From: Piliocolobus tephrosceles
Taxonomy: Eukaryota > Chordata > Mammalia > Primates > Cercopithecidae
NCBI RefSeq assembly: GCF_002776525.5
Contig: NC_045438.1
Span: 161,634,616 to 161,698,615 of the forward strand
Direction of reading: 5' to 3'
DNA length: 64,000 nt
This document shows positions 32,514-42,099 of the stretch, piece by piece (the stretch's first letter is position 1; each line of letters opens with the position of its first letter). A model generated the notes under the pieces. That model saw only the letters and a program-made list of their open reading frames with translations. It searched no databases and was not told the origin of the DNA. The translations under genes and the position numbers were made by a program.

Positions 32514-32640
32514 TTTTTTTTTTGTAGAGCTGAGGTCTCCTTATGATGCTTAGGCTGGTCTTGAACTCCTGGGCTCAAGCAGTCTCCCACTTCAGCCTTC
32601 CAAAGTGCTGGAACTACAGGTGTGAGCCACTGCACCCAGC
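32514..32640 (-). mobile_element. Alu fragment (5' half of left monomer), antisense
   Basis: TTGTAGAGCTGAGGTCTCCT, GGTCTTGAACTCCTGGGCTC and AGTGCTGGAACTACAGGTGT end in GCACCCAGC. Only about 120 bases of an AluJ/FLAM-like left arm remain. Confidence 0.88.
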
Positions 32641-33898
32641 TTCATTTTTATGTTATTAATTGAAGAGTATATTCTCCCCCACTAAAAAGTGGTCATTTTC
32701 CAGACTAACTTTAAAGAAGAATGAAACACCTTCCTCTTCCAGGCAGCTAAATCTAAATATTATATTCTTTTTTAAAGCAACTCCATAGCAAAGATGTGGC
32801 AACTGCAGGCGAAGTATCTCTGAGCAGGAGATCAATGCAAAAATGCAACTGGGAAGGGGGCTCGAGGGCCGGTTTCAGGGAGGTTGGAACTGCTGTGTTC
32901 TCATCAGCAGAAGTGGCTCCTGCCCACCCCCATCCCAATCCCTTCTCATGTGCGACAGGGTCTGTGAGCTCCCTCCCTACCGGGTAGGTTCTATGGGAGT
33001 GTGGGCACATACCCTGGGGGGGGGCCGAGGGACTTACTCACTTCGTGAGCGCCAGTGTAGTAGTGAAGGGAATGCCTGATGAAAACAACATTCTACCAGT
33101 ATGCGCTGCTTTCTAACCTACAAAGCGCTTCTGTGTATACTGTCCCATTTGAGAATTCTAAGTAGAGTCCTGAACAGGCTGGAGCAGATCGCCCACTCCA
33201 AGGGACAGATGTTGGCTGGTACTATTGGTATTCATGGAAGATTCCTTCTGACACTCCCTCCTTTTTTGTAATTGCCATGAACTTGAGCACTGGGCCAACA
33301 TAAATCATCCAAGGATGAACACGCTGCACACGGACGGCTCCTCTTTGTTTGTTTTTGAAGGGATTCCATCTCTATTCTCTTGCCATGTGCTCCTTCACCT
33401 CCCTCTCCACCCCCGTCTTTCATTTCTTTCTCTCTGGAAAAGATATTTCAACTCACAGGACTGGGATGTTGAAACAGACACCCAAGAGTATCACAGATGG
33501 GCCAGGCCTGGACCTCTTGGGACAACATTCCTCACGACTTTTAGAAGAGATTAGGGATTTGGGACTGGTGGCAACTGGTAACATTTTCAGTGTTTGGTAA
33601 ACAGCCAGGGTCCCGAGCTCTGGGAACAGCCTGATTTAGCTCTTTGTTTAAGTTTTGGGTTAGAGGCTCCCAAGAAGCTGGTGCAGGGGAAAGAAATTAA
33701 CAACCATGGCTCATTCACAGCCAGGCAGCCAAATGGACAGCTCTATAAGACTCAAGCCGACAGCGGAGAGAGCGCAATTGAACAGCCTTGGCGCAGCTTT
33801 CAGAGGAGAACGTTCTTCACCCCAACTGCTCTGCATCTGCCTGGACATCTGCCAAGATCTGTGAGCACTACAGCGTTGGTATGCTTTGGGTGAGGCCC

Positions 33899-33912
33899 GT
33901 GGCCATGGCAAC
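33899..33912. promoter_or_regulatory. RFX X-box-like motif
   Basis: GTGGCCATGGCAAC fits the X-box form (GTNRCC, a short spacer, RGYAAC) with both half-sites intact and a 2-base spacer. Nothing nearby identifies a target promoter. Confidence 0.4.
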
Positions 33913-34359
33913 GAGTTGGGAGCAACCCGGTCCCTGGGAATGAGAACAGTGGCTAAAATCAGGCAGGCGAGGGATAGGGAGGAGAGGTAAAGGTTGGACT
34001 TGCCTGAAGATGGAGTCGTTTTATTGTTGTGGGTAAAGCTGCTACCGTCAGGGGCTGTTTACAGAGCGAGTGCAGCTCAAGCTGGGAGCGTGTTAGACTC
34101 AGCGACTGCGATCAACCTACTGACTTGTTCCCATGAGACAGAGTAGATTAACTGCTGCAGTACTGGTCATGTACCACCAACCTCCTGTGAACCAGCCCTC
34201 ATTGAAACATTTATGTGAAAGGCCATGGTGTTCCCGTAAGAGGGTGCCTGTTATCTCCCTTGACCAACTCTTCAATATGCCTCATTCTCACACACTGGTG
34301 TGCAGGAAAGAGCCCAGCATACCCCCATTGACAGAGATGCTCTGTATGTGGAAAGTCTT

Positions 34360-34500
34360 CGAGTAGAGCACTGGGTTCAGGTTTGAAGATGTGAGTTCTC
34401 ATGCCAGCAAGGCCATTACCTCCCAGTGACCTCACGTCTCGATTTCCTCAACCACAAAACAAAGGCATTGGTGAGGTGACCTCCAAGGTCTCTCCGGTTC
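34360..34500 (-). mobile_element. MIR SINE, antisense
   Basis: GGGTTCAGGTTTGAAGATGT, ATTTCCTCAACCACAAAACA and GTGACCTCCAAGGTCTC resemble the antisense MIR core and end. Highly diverged. Confidence 0.55.
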
Positions 34501-34684
34501 TCACCTTCTGTGTCTCTACAGACTGGAGAGTAGAAGATTATGAGGCACTTTTATTAGTTGAGTCTTCTTCATTTTCTGTTTCCATTTCTTTGAAGTCATC
34601 AGCTGGAGTTGAGGACAAGTTTTAACAACAGATAGGTTTCTTTTCTTTTTGTCTCTTAAAAAAAAATTTACTTAAAAAAATAAA

Positions 34685-34970
34685 GGCTAAGCATAGTGGC
34701 TCATACCGGTAATCCCAGCACTTTGGGAGGCCAAAGTGGGAGGATAGATTTTGAGTTTGAGACCAGCCTGGGCAACATAGTGAGACTCTGTCTGTACAAA
34801 AAAATTTAAATTAGCTAGGCATGGTGGTGTGTGCCTGTAGTCCTAGCTACTCTGGAGGCAAAGGCAGGAGGATCACTTGAACCTGGGAGGTTGAGACCAC
34901 AGTGAGCTATGATTGTGCTACTGAACTCTAGCCTGAGCAACAGAGCAAGACCCTGTCTCTTTAGAAAAAA
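34685..34970 (+). mobile_element. Alu (AluJ-like), sense
   Basis: GGCTAAGCATAGTGGCTCAT to AGCAAGACCCTGTCTCTTTA. The older features (GTTTGAGACCAGCCTGGGCA, GTAGTCCTAGCTACTCTGGA) point to AluJ. It sits directly on the antisense L1 3' end. Confidence 0.95.
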
Positions 34971-34972
34971 GA

Positions 34973-35412
34973 CTATTTTTTAAGAACACTTTTAGGTTCA
35001 CAGCGAAATTAGGAGGAAGGTACAGAGATATGTCACATGCCCCCTGCCCCCATGCATGCACAGCTTCTCCCATTAGCAATGTCCCCACTCAAATGGTGCC
35101 TTTGTTATAATCAATGACCCTCTACTGACACATCATCATCATCCAAAGTCCATAGTTTACGTTAGGGTTCACTGTTGGTGGTGTACATTCCATGGGCTTG
35201 AACAAATGAATAATGACATTATCCACCACTGCAGGATCATACAGAGTAGTCTCACTGCCCTAAACATCCTCTGTGCTCCACCTATTTGTCCCTCCCTGCA
35301 CTCTAACTCCTGGCAACAACTGATCTTTTTACTGCCTCGATAGCTTTGCCTTCTTCGGAATGCCATGTAGTTGAAATCATACATCATGAAGCCTTTTCAG
35401 ATTGGCTTCATA
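34973..35412 (-). mobile_element. L1MB-like 3' end, antisense
   Basis: ACTTTTAGGTTCACAGCGAA, CCATAGTTTACGTTAGGGTT, GTGTACATTCCATGGGCTTG and CAACTGATCTTTTTACTGCC match the same 3' UTR type as at 721 bp. The rest of the L1 is missing. Confidence 0.9.
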
Positions 35413-35731
35413 TTGTTTTCTTTTATTTCCTTTCTTCTTCCTCCCGCCATCTTTCCTCCTTTCCTGTCTGTATTCCTAACTCTTGGATGTATTTTCCAGC
35501 ATCATGACTTGATGGGACTTTTGCTAAGGTAGACAATCATAAAAAGTCACAAATCTTTTGTCAGCCTTATTGCCTCACCTCTGAGATGGTCCCAACACTC
35601 TTTAAGGCTCACTTTTCCAGTCCACAGATTCCCCAGCAGAAGTCCAAGCTGCTGAGCCTCACGTCTTCTTTTGCGCTAGTAATCTTTACCACTACTTCAC
35701 TGGAGTATTGTAGCATTTGAAAATTTTCATA
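35413..35731. other. Non-repetitive, pyrimidine-rich start
   Basis: Nothing recognised. The TTTCTTCTTCCTCC-type segment at 35425-35465 is simple sequence. Confidence 0.5.
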
Positions 35732-35745
35732 TGAAGCCATAGTTC

Positions 35746-36059
35746 CGGGTTTTCTTTTTCTTTTTTTTTTTTTTTTGAGACGGAGTCTTGTCCTGTTGCC
35801 CAGGCTGGAGTGCAGTGGTGCAATCTCAGCTCACTGCAAGCTCTGCCTCACGAGTTCAAGTGATTCTCTTGCCTCAGCCTCCCAAGTAGCTGGGATTACA
35901 GGTGCGCCACCAGGCCCAGCTAAATGTTTTGGCATTTTTAATAGAGATGGGGTTTCACCATGTTGGCCAGGCTGGTCTGAAACTCCTGACCTCAGGTGAT
36001 CTGCCCGCCTCGGCCTCCCAAAGTGCTGGGATTAAAGGTGTGAGCCACTGCACCTGGCC
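35746..36059 (-). mobile_element. Alu (AluS-like), antisense, full length
   Basis: The long T run, GAGACGGAGTCTTGTCCTGT and both monomers end in GCACCTGGCC. A 14-bp perfect duplication TGAAGCCATAGTTC lies at 35732-35745 and 36060-36073. It inserted into the start of a MER20-like element. Confidence 0.97.
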
Positions 36060-36245
36060 TGAAGCCATAGTTCTTAACCTCAGTTATGCAATAGAATTAT
36101 CTGGGGAATTTAAAAATTAGAAAAAACCCACACCTGAAGATTGTGATCTAATTGGTCTTGCGTAGGGCCTGGGCACTGGTATTTTTTAAATGTTTCCCAA
36201 GTGATGCTAATGTAGCCATTCTGCAAGCCACGGTTGAAAGGCTTA
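36060..36245 (+). mobile_element. MER20-like hAT relic
   Basis: CCATAGTTCTTAACCTCAGT, GAATTATCTGGGGAATTTAA, GGGCACTGGTATTTTT and CCCAAGTGATGCTAATGTAG, ending CCACGGTTGAAAG, match the MER20-type layout. Confidence 0.7.
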
Positions 36246-36354
36246 TTCAAGCATCCTGTTGCTGAATGCATGTCATCCTTACCATTTGACTCTGGAGGTT
36301 GTTTTCTTGTCTTCTGATGTGGCTGCCCTGTTGAGGCGTGCCCCTTAGATTGGA

Positions 36355-36565
36355 GATTACTCCCTGCAGTAGGTCGCCTGGAACATGATCCCCAGGGATC
36401 CCTGCTTCCTGGTATTCTGGCCCTGGTGTGATTCCCTTCCCTTTAAGCCTGGACAGGATTAGTGACTTGCTTCTAACCAACAGCATATGGCAAAAATAAA
36501 TGCTTATTGTTTTAAACTTCTAGGTTTTAGGGTCACTTATTTACACAGCAAAGATAACGAATACA
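36355..36565 (+). mobile_element. MLT1 (H-K group) LTR, internally deleted
   Basis: The 5' half (ATCCCTGCTTCCTGGTATTC, AGTGACTTGCTTCTAACCAA, CATATGGCAAAAATAAATGC) is joined directly to the 3' end (ATTGTTTTAAACTTCTAGGT, CACAGCAAAGATAACGAATA). About 300 bases of middle are missing compared with the copy at 2905. Confidence 0.75.
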
Positions 36566-36724
36566 CTTCTGAAAGAAGAGTTGGCTCCTTACGAACACGT
36601 TCCTGCGGGGGCCGGACCTTACGTTGATTTTGAAGAATGGAGGGTCTAAGAGTGTGTCCCCAGGAGAAGTATTAGGCAAGGCCCAGATTGCTGGGGTTGG
36701 AAAGGCAGGTGACAAATAAGCGGA

Positions 36725-36895
36725 CTCTTGCTGGCTAGACTGGTGCCTCTCCTATGCGCACAGACACAGGAGAGCCTGGGCAGTCCTGCTAAGATGTGGA
36801 TTCTGGTTCAGCAGATCTTGGTTGTTGTCCGGGAATTATACAAGCTCCCAGGGGGTGCTGATGCTGCTGGTCTGGGGACCATATGTTAGGGGACA
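36725..36895 (+). mobile_element. MER20-like hAT relic
   Basis: GGATTCTGGTTCAGCAGATC, then CAAGCTCCCAGGGGGTGCTG and ATGCTGCTGGTCTGGGGACC match the family's end. The start is diverged. Confidence 0.65.
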
Positions 36896-37764
36896 AGGAA
36901 CTCTTCTAATTGGATTCATGTTTCTTTCTATGCTTATTTCCCTTTTAAATACAGCAGTCTTCTTTATTCCACCAATGACTTCGCTCGCGGTGCTTCCAGA
37001 AGCCAAGAAGTGGACTTTGCCCTTGGGGATTTAGGAGGCAGAGTGGCGCCCCCTGGAGGCCACATGGTGGAGGTGGCTATGAGGCCTGGAGTCTACAATT
37101 TAGATTGAATCACAGGAAGAAGCTATTTACACAAGTCAAACATGCTTCAATGTTGGCAATTTCATAAGATTCCAATCCTTAAGGGATCAAAGCCTGGCCA
37201 CCTGCTTCCACCGAGAGGTGTACCTTTCCATGCCAGGCTTGGAGCATCCCTCTTTGTTTAAAAAGGAGAGGATTCCGAAGCAGAACTTCTCAAGCTCTTC
37301 CACCCAAATCCCCTCACCACAGGGACAGGAGTCCTGGGCATGCAGCCTAAAGCAGCCAGGAGAAAAACTTTGACCTTAATTTTTTAAAATGATTTCACAT
37401 GAATCAATGGAATGTGTTTATGATAAAATCATCTCCTCCTGAAATACATGTGTAAAACTACTGCCCCAGTTAAATGCACTTAGTCTAACCGAGCCCTAGG
37501 ATTGGCCTCTCCAGCGTGAGAAGCATTGCCAGCACTCCAGCTCCCCAGGTCCCACTCTGGGATCCCACCTCCTCAGATCCTCCCACTTCCTCACACTCTC
37601 TGGCCTCTCGCTTTTGACCCTGCTCCCACCACGCATCCTTTCCTCAGAGTCCATCAGTCCTCTCTTGTTTTCACCTTGGTCTCTGCCAAGTGTGGGTCCA
37701 AGTCACACATGTAGACTGTGATCACAGGGCCTCCAAGCTCCAGATCTCCCAAAACACCCTATGG
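36896..37764. other. Non-repetitive
   Basis: It holds a strong CTCF-like motif (37045-37059). 37500-37700 is C- and T-rich. No gene is recognised. Confidence 0.5.
37045..37059 (-). promoter_or_regulatory. CTCF-like motif (strong)
   Basis: The minus strand reads CCTCCAGGGGGCGCC, which differs from the ideal CTCF core by one or two bases. Orientation is toward lower coordinates. Confidence 0.5.
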
Positions 37765-38265
37765 AGAGACCTTACCTTCCTGGATAGGCCTTCTCCCCAC
37801 AGCTAGACCTCACCCTCTGGGTAAACCCATCTCCCCAACTAGAACTCACCCTCCGGAGTAGACCCCATCCCCCCAGCTAGATCTCATCCTCCTGAACAGA
37901 TCCCATCACCCCAGCTAGATCTCATCCTCTTGGGTAGACCCATCTCCCCAACCAGAACTCACCCTGCTGGGTAGACCCTTCTCCCCAGCTAGACCTCATC
38001 TTCTGGGTAGACCCCATTCCCCCAGTTAGACCTCACCCCTCTGGGTAGATCCCATCCCCTCAGCTAGACCTCACCCTCCTGGGTAAACCCCATTCCTCCA
38101 GCTAGACCTCACCCTCCTGGGTAGACCCCATTCNNNNNNNNNNACCCCATTCCTCCAGCTAGACCTCACCCTCCTGGGTAGACCCCATTCCTCCAGCTAG
38201 ACCTCACCCTCCTGGATGGACTCGACCCTCCCGGAGATAGCTTCCCCTCCTGGGTAGACCCCAGT
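37765..38265 (+). repeat. Minisatellite, ~38-bp unit, about 12-13 visible copies
   Basis: The unit is built on AGCTAGACCTCACCCTCCTG, GGTAGACCCCATTCCTCC. Left copies are more diverged (ACTAGAACTCACC, GCTAGATCTCATCC); copies near 38050-38215 are nearly identical. A 10-N gap lies inside the most homogeneous part. Edges fade into C-rich unique DNA. Confidence 0.93.
38134..38143. other. Assembly gap, 10 N
   Basis: Ten N in the minisatellite between CCCCATTC and ACCCCATTCC. The true number of repeats is unknown. Confidence 0.99.
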
Positions 38266-38434
38266 GGCTACACACCTCTCCTCCCACCAGCTTTCTCCCC
38301 CAGGGTTCTGGGCAGCAGAGTGTCTCTGTGAAAAGGATACTAAGTGATTCCCCAATATTTCCATTTCCAGCCTCTGGTTGGCTCTCCCTGGGGCTAATGG
38401 TTCTTCGCTCACTATTTCTCCAGGCTTTGCCTGA

Positions 38435-38530
38435 TGACAAGTATATTCTGAGACTGCTCTAATGATATAGATTTTGGACCCCATCCCAGTTCTACTGAAT
38501 CCGAGTCTCTGGGGGAGGAGTTGGGGCTCT
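38435..38530 (+). mobile_element. MER20-like fragment
   Basis: GATTTTGGACCCCATCCCAG, TCTACTGAATCCGAGTCTCT and GGGGGAGGAGTTGGGGCTCT match the middle of the MER20 layout. Only about 95 bases. Confidence 0.55.
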
Positions 38531-38982
38531 GCATCTGGACACTTCCTGCAGGGCCCCTCCTGGGAGGCAAGCCCGAGGAGCACTGCTGAGGCTCGCCTCA
38601 GTGCCCATCCTAGACCTTCAGCAGCCAGCAGAGGATGTCTCCGCCGTCCCTCAGCCCTGATTCCCACTGTCACCCCAGCCGGGCTTGGCACTGCCTCCTT
38701 TCTCACTCAGAAGATTAAGGCCATCTGTTCTGTGCTTCCCAAGTTTCCCACCCTCCACCCTAAAAATTTCTCCCTGTTTCCCAGTCTTTCCTCTTCTCTT
38801 AGAAAATAAACTTCTTCCCAGGCTGCCTCTCTGGGGGGTCTGGGCTCCTCCTTGCTGTCTCCCCAGCACCTGGCCTTTCCAGCCCTCCCTCTGTATGTCT
38901 AGTGTTTCCCTCACCAAAGGACTTGTTTTGTTTTTCACATTGGAGGTTTTGTCTTCTCCTCCCTAAAACCCAAAACATCTCC
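38531..38982. other. Non-repetitive
   Basis: A 169-codon open frame on the minus strand (38197-38706) starts here and runs through the MER20-like fragment into the minisatellite edge, which argues against a gene. Otherwise nothing recognised. Confidence 0.5.
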
Positions 38983-39762
38983 CTGAGAAGTAACTCCCTC
39001 AAGCTACTGATACGGAAGGCGGGCAAGGAAGTGCTGGGAAGGGAAGGGTGTGGTCCCTGGCTAGGGCTCCACCCTGGGGCCTGTACCCACAGACCTAGGT
39101 GAGGGCAGGCATTTCTGTTTTCGTGCCTAAATGTTGCATTTCCCAAGACTACCCTGGCCTGTCACACCGTCATCCTGTGCCTACAAAAATCCCGAGAGCC
39201 CAGCAGGCACGCACACAAGCCTCTGGATGTCAACAGGAACACACCGGTGTAAGAGCACCCTGATAGAGGCCTGCGGCAGGCCATCGACAGGCAGAACCAC
39301 TCGGTGCAGTTGGAGGAGAGCTCGGCCACTGAGCCGTCCGACTTCAGAGGGGAAAACCACCTTCCCACTCCATCTCCCTTCTGGCTCCCTCATCTGCTGA
39401 GAGCTACTTCCACACAATAAAACTTTGCAGTCATTCTGCAAGCCCACGCGTGATCTGATTCTTTTGGTACACCAAGGCAAGAAACCCTGGGATACAGAAA
39501 GCCTCTGTCCTTGGAATAAGGCACGAGATCTAACTGAGCAGACCAGGAATGGCTCAACTGAAATAGCACCCTGTAACACAGGCCCACTGGGGCCTCAGGA
39601 GCTGGAAACATTCACCCTTAGACATTGCCGTGGGGTCAGAGCCCCACAACCTGCCCATCTGCATGCTCCCCCTACAGATTTGAGCAGCAGGGCACAGAAG
39701 AAGCCAGCCACACACCCATCACAAGCCCCTGCCAGGAGGGTAAGGGAACTTCTCCCGTTTCA
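38983..39762 (+). mobile_element. Class I ERV LTR (solo), sense
   Basis: The order fits a class I human ERV LTR. A U3 segment has GTGCTGGGAAGGGAAGGGTG and GTGGTCCCTGGCTAGGGCTC. A TATA-like TACAAAAATCCCGAGAG lies at about 39181. CTGAGAGCTACTTCCACACA is followed by the polyadenylation signal AATAAA (39416-39421). R/U5 then holds GTGATCTGATTCTTTTGGTA, GCCGTGGGGTCAGAGCCCCA and the end CTCCCGTTTCA. No internal retroviral DNA flanks it. The 5' boundary is approximate and the family name uncertain. Confidence 0.72.
39416..39421 (+). terminator. LTR polyadenylation signal AATAAA
   Basis: A canonical AATAAA stands in the expected position of the LTR, just before ACTTTGCAGTCATTCTGC. Known LTRs of this layout use this site; activity here is unproven. 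Confidence 0.6.
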
Positions 39763-40553
39763 CCCTGCCTTCCTGTCACTCCACTCATTTCATTTCTGTG
39801 TATGTGTCTGATCTTCCTCAGTTCCTTCTCTGGCTTCACACAGTGCCCTGAATAATGCTTTGCAAGGCTTGCCAGGAGCCTAGGTGAAAGGCAGAAGACG
39901 TGCCCCTGCAGCATCGCAAGGTAGAGATGGTGGTTACAAGATGAGGCCTAGATTCCCAGTTTGCCCTTGGAATGGGCAGCCCCTTGGATTTTGTTTTCCC
40001 TGATACTGCTGTTCTGATCCAAGGCCTTGGGCCCTCAATACAGACACCCAAGGCCAGGCCTACCTTTGCATGAATAACTAAAGAAAGCCCAGAGGATGAC
40101 TAAAATGACCACACGATATGGCTCTGGAGGACCGGAAGTTACTGAGGCCTATGAGTGGGTTTTTGCACAGACTGCAGTAGAGGTCCTCAGCAAAGACCCT
40201 CAAGAGCTACAGGGGGGTCTGAGTTAAATGCCACCTCTAGACTGGGCCACCAAACTGGTGCTGATTATTTTTACTCCTACCCCACCCACCAGCCTGATAG
40301 GTGATTCCTGAAGTAGCAGTGGGGCTCTCAGTGGTGTTCACTAGGCCCAGAGCTCAGTACTTCACCATTCTGCTTGATGGGGCTTGTGTAACCAACGATG
40401 ACAGATGGGACGATCCCTGTTGGTAAAGACTCTGAGTTGATTCTGACCAGGACCAGAGATAAAACCCAGCGCCTTTATCTTTCCCCTTTGTACCATCTTC
40501 AGAAAGACCTTCTTTTGCAGCAGTTCTTGAACTGTGATCTGTGAGGTGTGATT
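39763..40553. other. Non-repetitive
   Basis: No gene or repeat is recognised. Confidence 0.5.
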
Positions 40554-40562
40554 GCGAGAATC

Positions 40563-40858
40563 CTTTTTTTTTTTTTGAGACAAAGTCTCACTCTGTCACC
40601 CAGGCTGGAGTGCAGTGCTGTGATCTCAGCTCACTGCAACTTCTGCCTCCCAGGTTCAGGAGATTCTCCTGCCTCAGCCTCCTGAGTAGGTGGGATTACA
40701 GGAGCACGCCTCCACACCCAGCTAATTTTTGAATTTTTAGTAGAGACGGGGTTTCACCATGTTGGTCAGGCTGGTCTCAAACTCCTGACCTCATGATACA
40801 CCCGCCTTGGTCTCCCAAAGTGCTGGGATTACAGGCATAAGCCACCATGCCTGGCCCG
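40563..40858 (-). mobile_element. Alu (AluS-like), antisense, full length
   Basis: The T run, GAGACAAAGTCTCACTCTGT and both monomers end in ATGCCTGGCCC. The duplication GCGAGAAT(C/T)CTTTT lies at 40554-40567 and 40859-40872. Confidence 0.97.
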
Positions 40859-40872
40859 GCGAGAATTCTTTT

Positions 40873-42099
40873 ATAAAAAATTCTGGGTTTATACAACTCA
40901 GATTCTTCAACTAGAACAGGCACACAGGAAAAAGGTTGACTAAAAACCCTTTCCTCTTGCCTCATTTTGGTGATTTCCAACTAGGCTGTTGGGATAGGCA
41001 GACCTAAGTGCCACTTCCATCTTTCCATAGGTATCTTGGAGAATCTTTGACCAATGGAGAGCTAATCAAAGACAACTTTAATAGGAGAAGAAAATGCTTG
41101 GATTGGGAGTATGGCTGAAAAGCCCCACTGAACAAGGCCCTCAAGTGGAGTTCCTGTGGAGTGGTCACCTTTCTGATGACTTCAACTGGGAACGTCAGCA
41201 TGGAACTATTGCTGGGTGTTCATTCCATCACCCCTTGCTATGTCCCTGCTCAGGACACCCTGCGTCTGTCTATATGCATTGCTACTGGTTTAGACAGTGA
41301 GTTACATTTAGTGCATTTTTGCATTGTTCTTTATTGTATCTACGGTATCTAGCACAATTCTGGTTCTTATTACAGCTTGGTAAATGTCATTGATTAATCC
41401 AAGGCAGATTATCTCTCTCTCTATTTAATTTTGTGAATCCTCTGTGTAAACAATTTGATTAAAAATTTATGACAAAATTCATGAGGCCTGGTGACGTATA
41501 GATTGATCAACTGATTTAGAGTTATAGGTGGACAAGATGTATTTACATATTTATCTATTGCCTTTTCAGTGTGAAGTTTCTTCTTAGTGGCAAAAGTTCT
41601 GGCTACTTGTATTTCTCTCATGAAACATGATTATTACTGGCAGTGCCATGGCTCTTCTTCACTTCTTTGTATTGAAGCAACACAGATCATACCCCTGTAG
41701 TTCCCTGATACCATGTGTTTAATAGTAGTTACATCATCACTCAAGAGGCTGCCTTGTCCAGTGTATGTCTTGCATACTGGCTTCTACTGACCCTCTGAAA
41801 GCTGTTACTGTGCTTTCCATTGGCGATGATCACAATTGCAAATCTTATCCAGAGCACGCAGGAAAATGTGAACAGTAATTCATCTTCTGGTCATGAAATG
41901 CACTGTTCTGAAATTTATGATGTAAAGGTAGAAGAACACATCTTCCAACCACATTTTCTCTTCACTCTTTAGCTGGCATCCTGTGTTTTCGGACAGTTGA
42001 CTCCATGCCTGCCTAACACAGAAAGTTAACTCTTTCTGTGTTAACTCCATGCCTGCCTTCTACACTCCATCACCAAAGGAAAGGACAGGCCAGAGGCCC
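40873..42099. other. Mostly non-repetitive
   Basis: 41320-41400 resembles an L2 3' end (TATCTAGCACAATTCTGGTT, GCTTGGTAAATGTCATTGAT). A hairpin with flanking direct repeats lies at 41998-42058. The rest is AT-rich and unassigned; part may be diverged ERV-L sequence. Confidence 0.4.
41998..42058. repeat. Inverted repeat nested between direct repeats
   Basis: Arms TAACACAGAAAG (42014-42025) and CTTTCTGTGTTA (42032-42043) are perfect, with a 6-base spacer. T(T)(G/A)ACTCCATGCCTGCCT occurs on both sides (41998-42014 and 42041-42058). Confidence 0.92.

Larger units (their letters stand above)
32641..34684. other. Non-repetitive
   Basis: A G run lies at 33015-33024. 33110-33180 is weakly MIR-like. 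An RFX-like palindrome is at 33899-33912 and a MIR at 34360-34500. No gene is recognised. Confidence 0.45.

Noticed and set aside
37765..38265. Possible CRISPR-like array (regular ~38-bp repeats)
   Set aside because: Copies are contiguous and graded in similarity with no unique spacers. It is a minisatellite in a primate genome.
38197..38706. 169-codon minus-strand frame
   Set aside because: Runs from unique DNA through a MER20-like piece into the edge of a minisatellite, so it cannot be a conserved gene.
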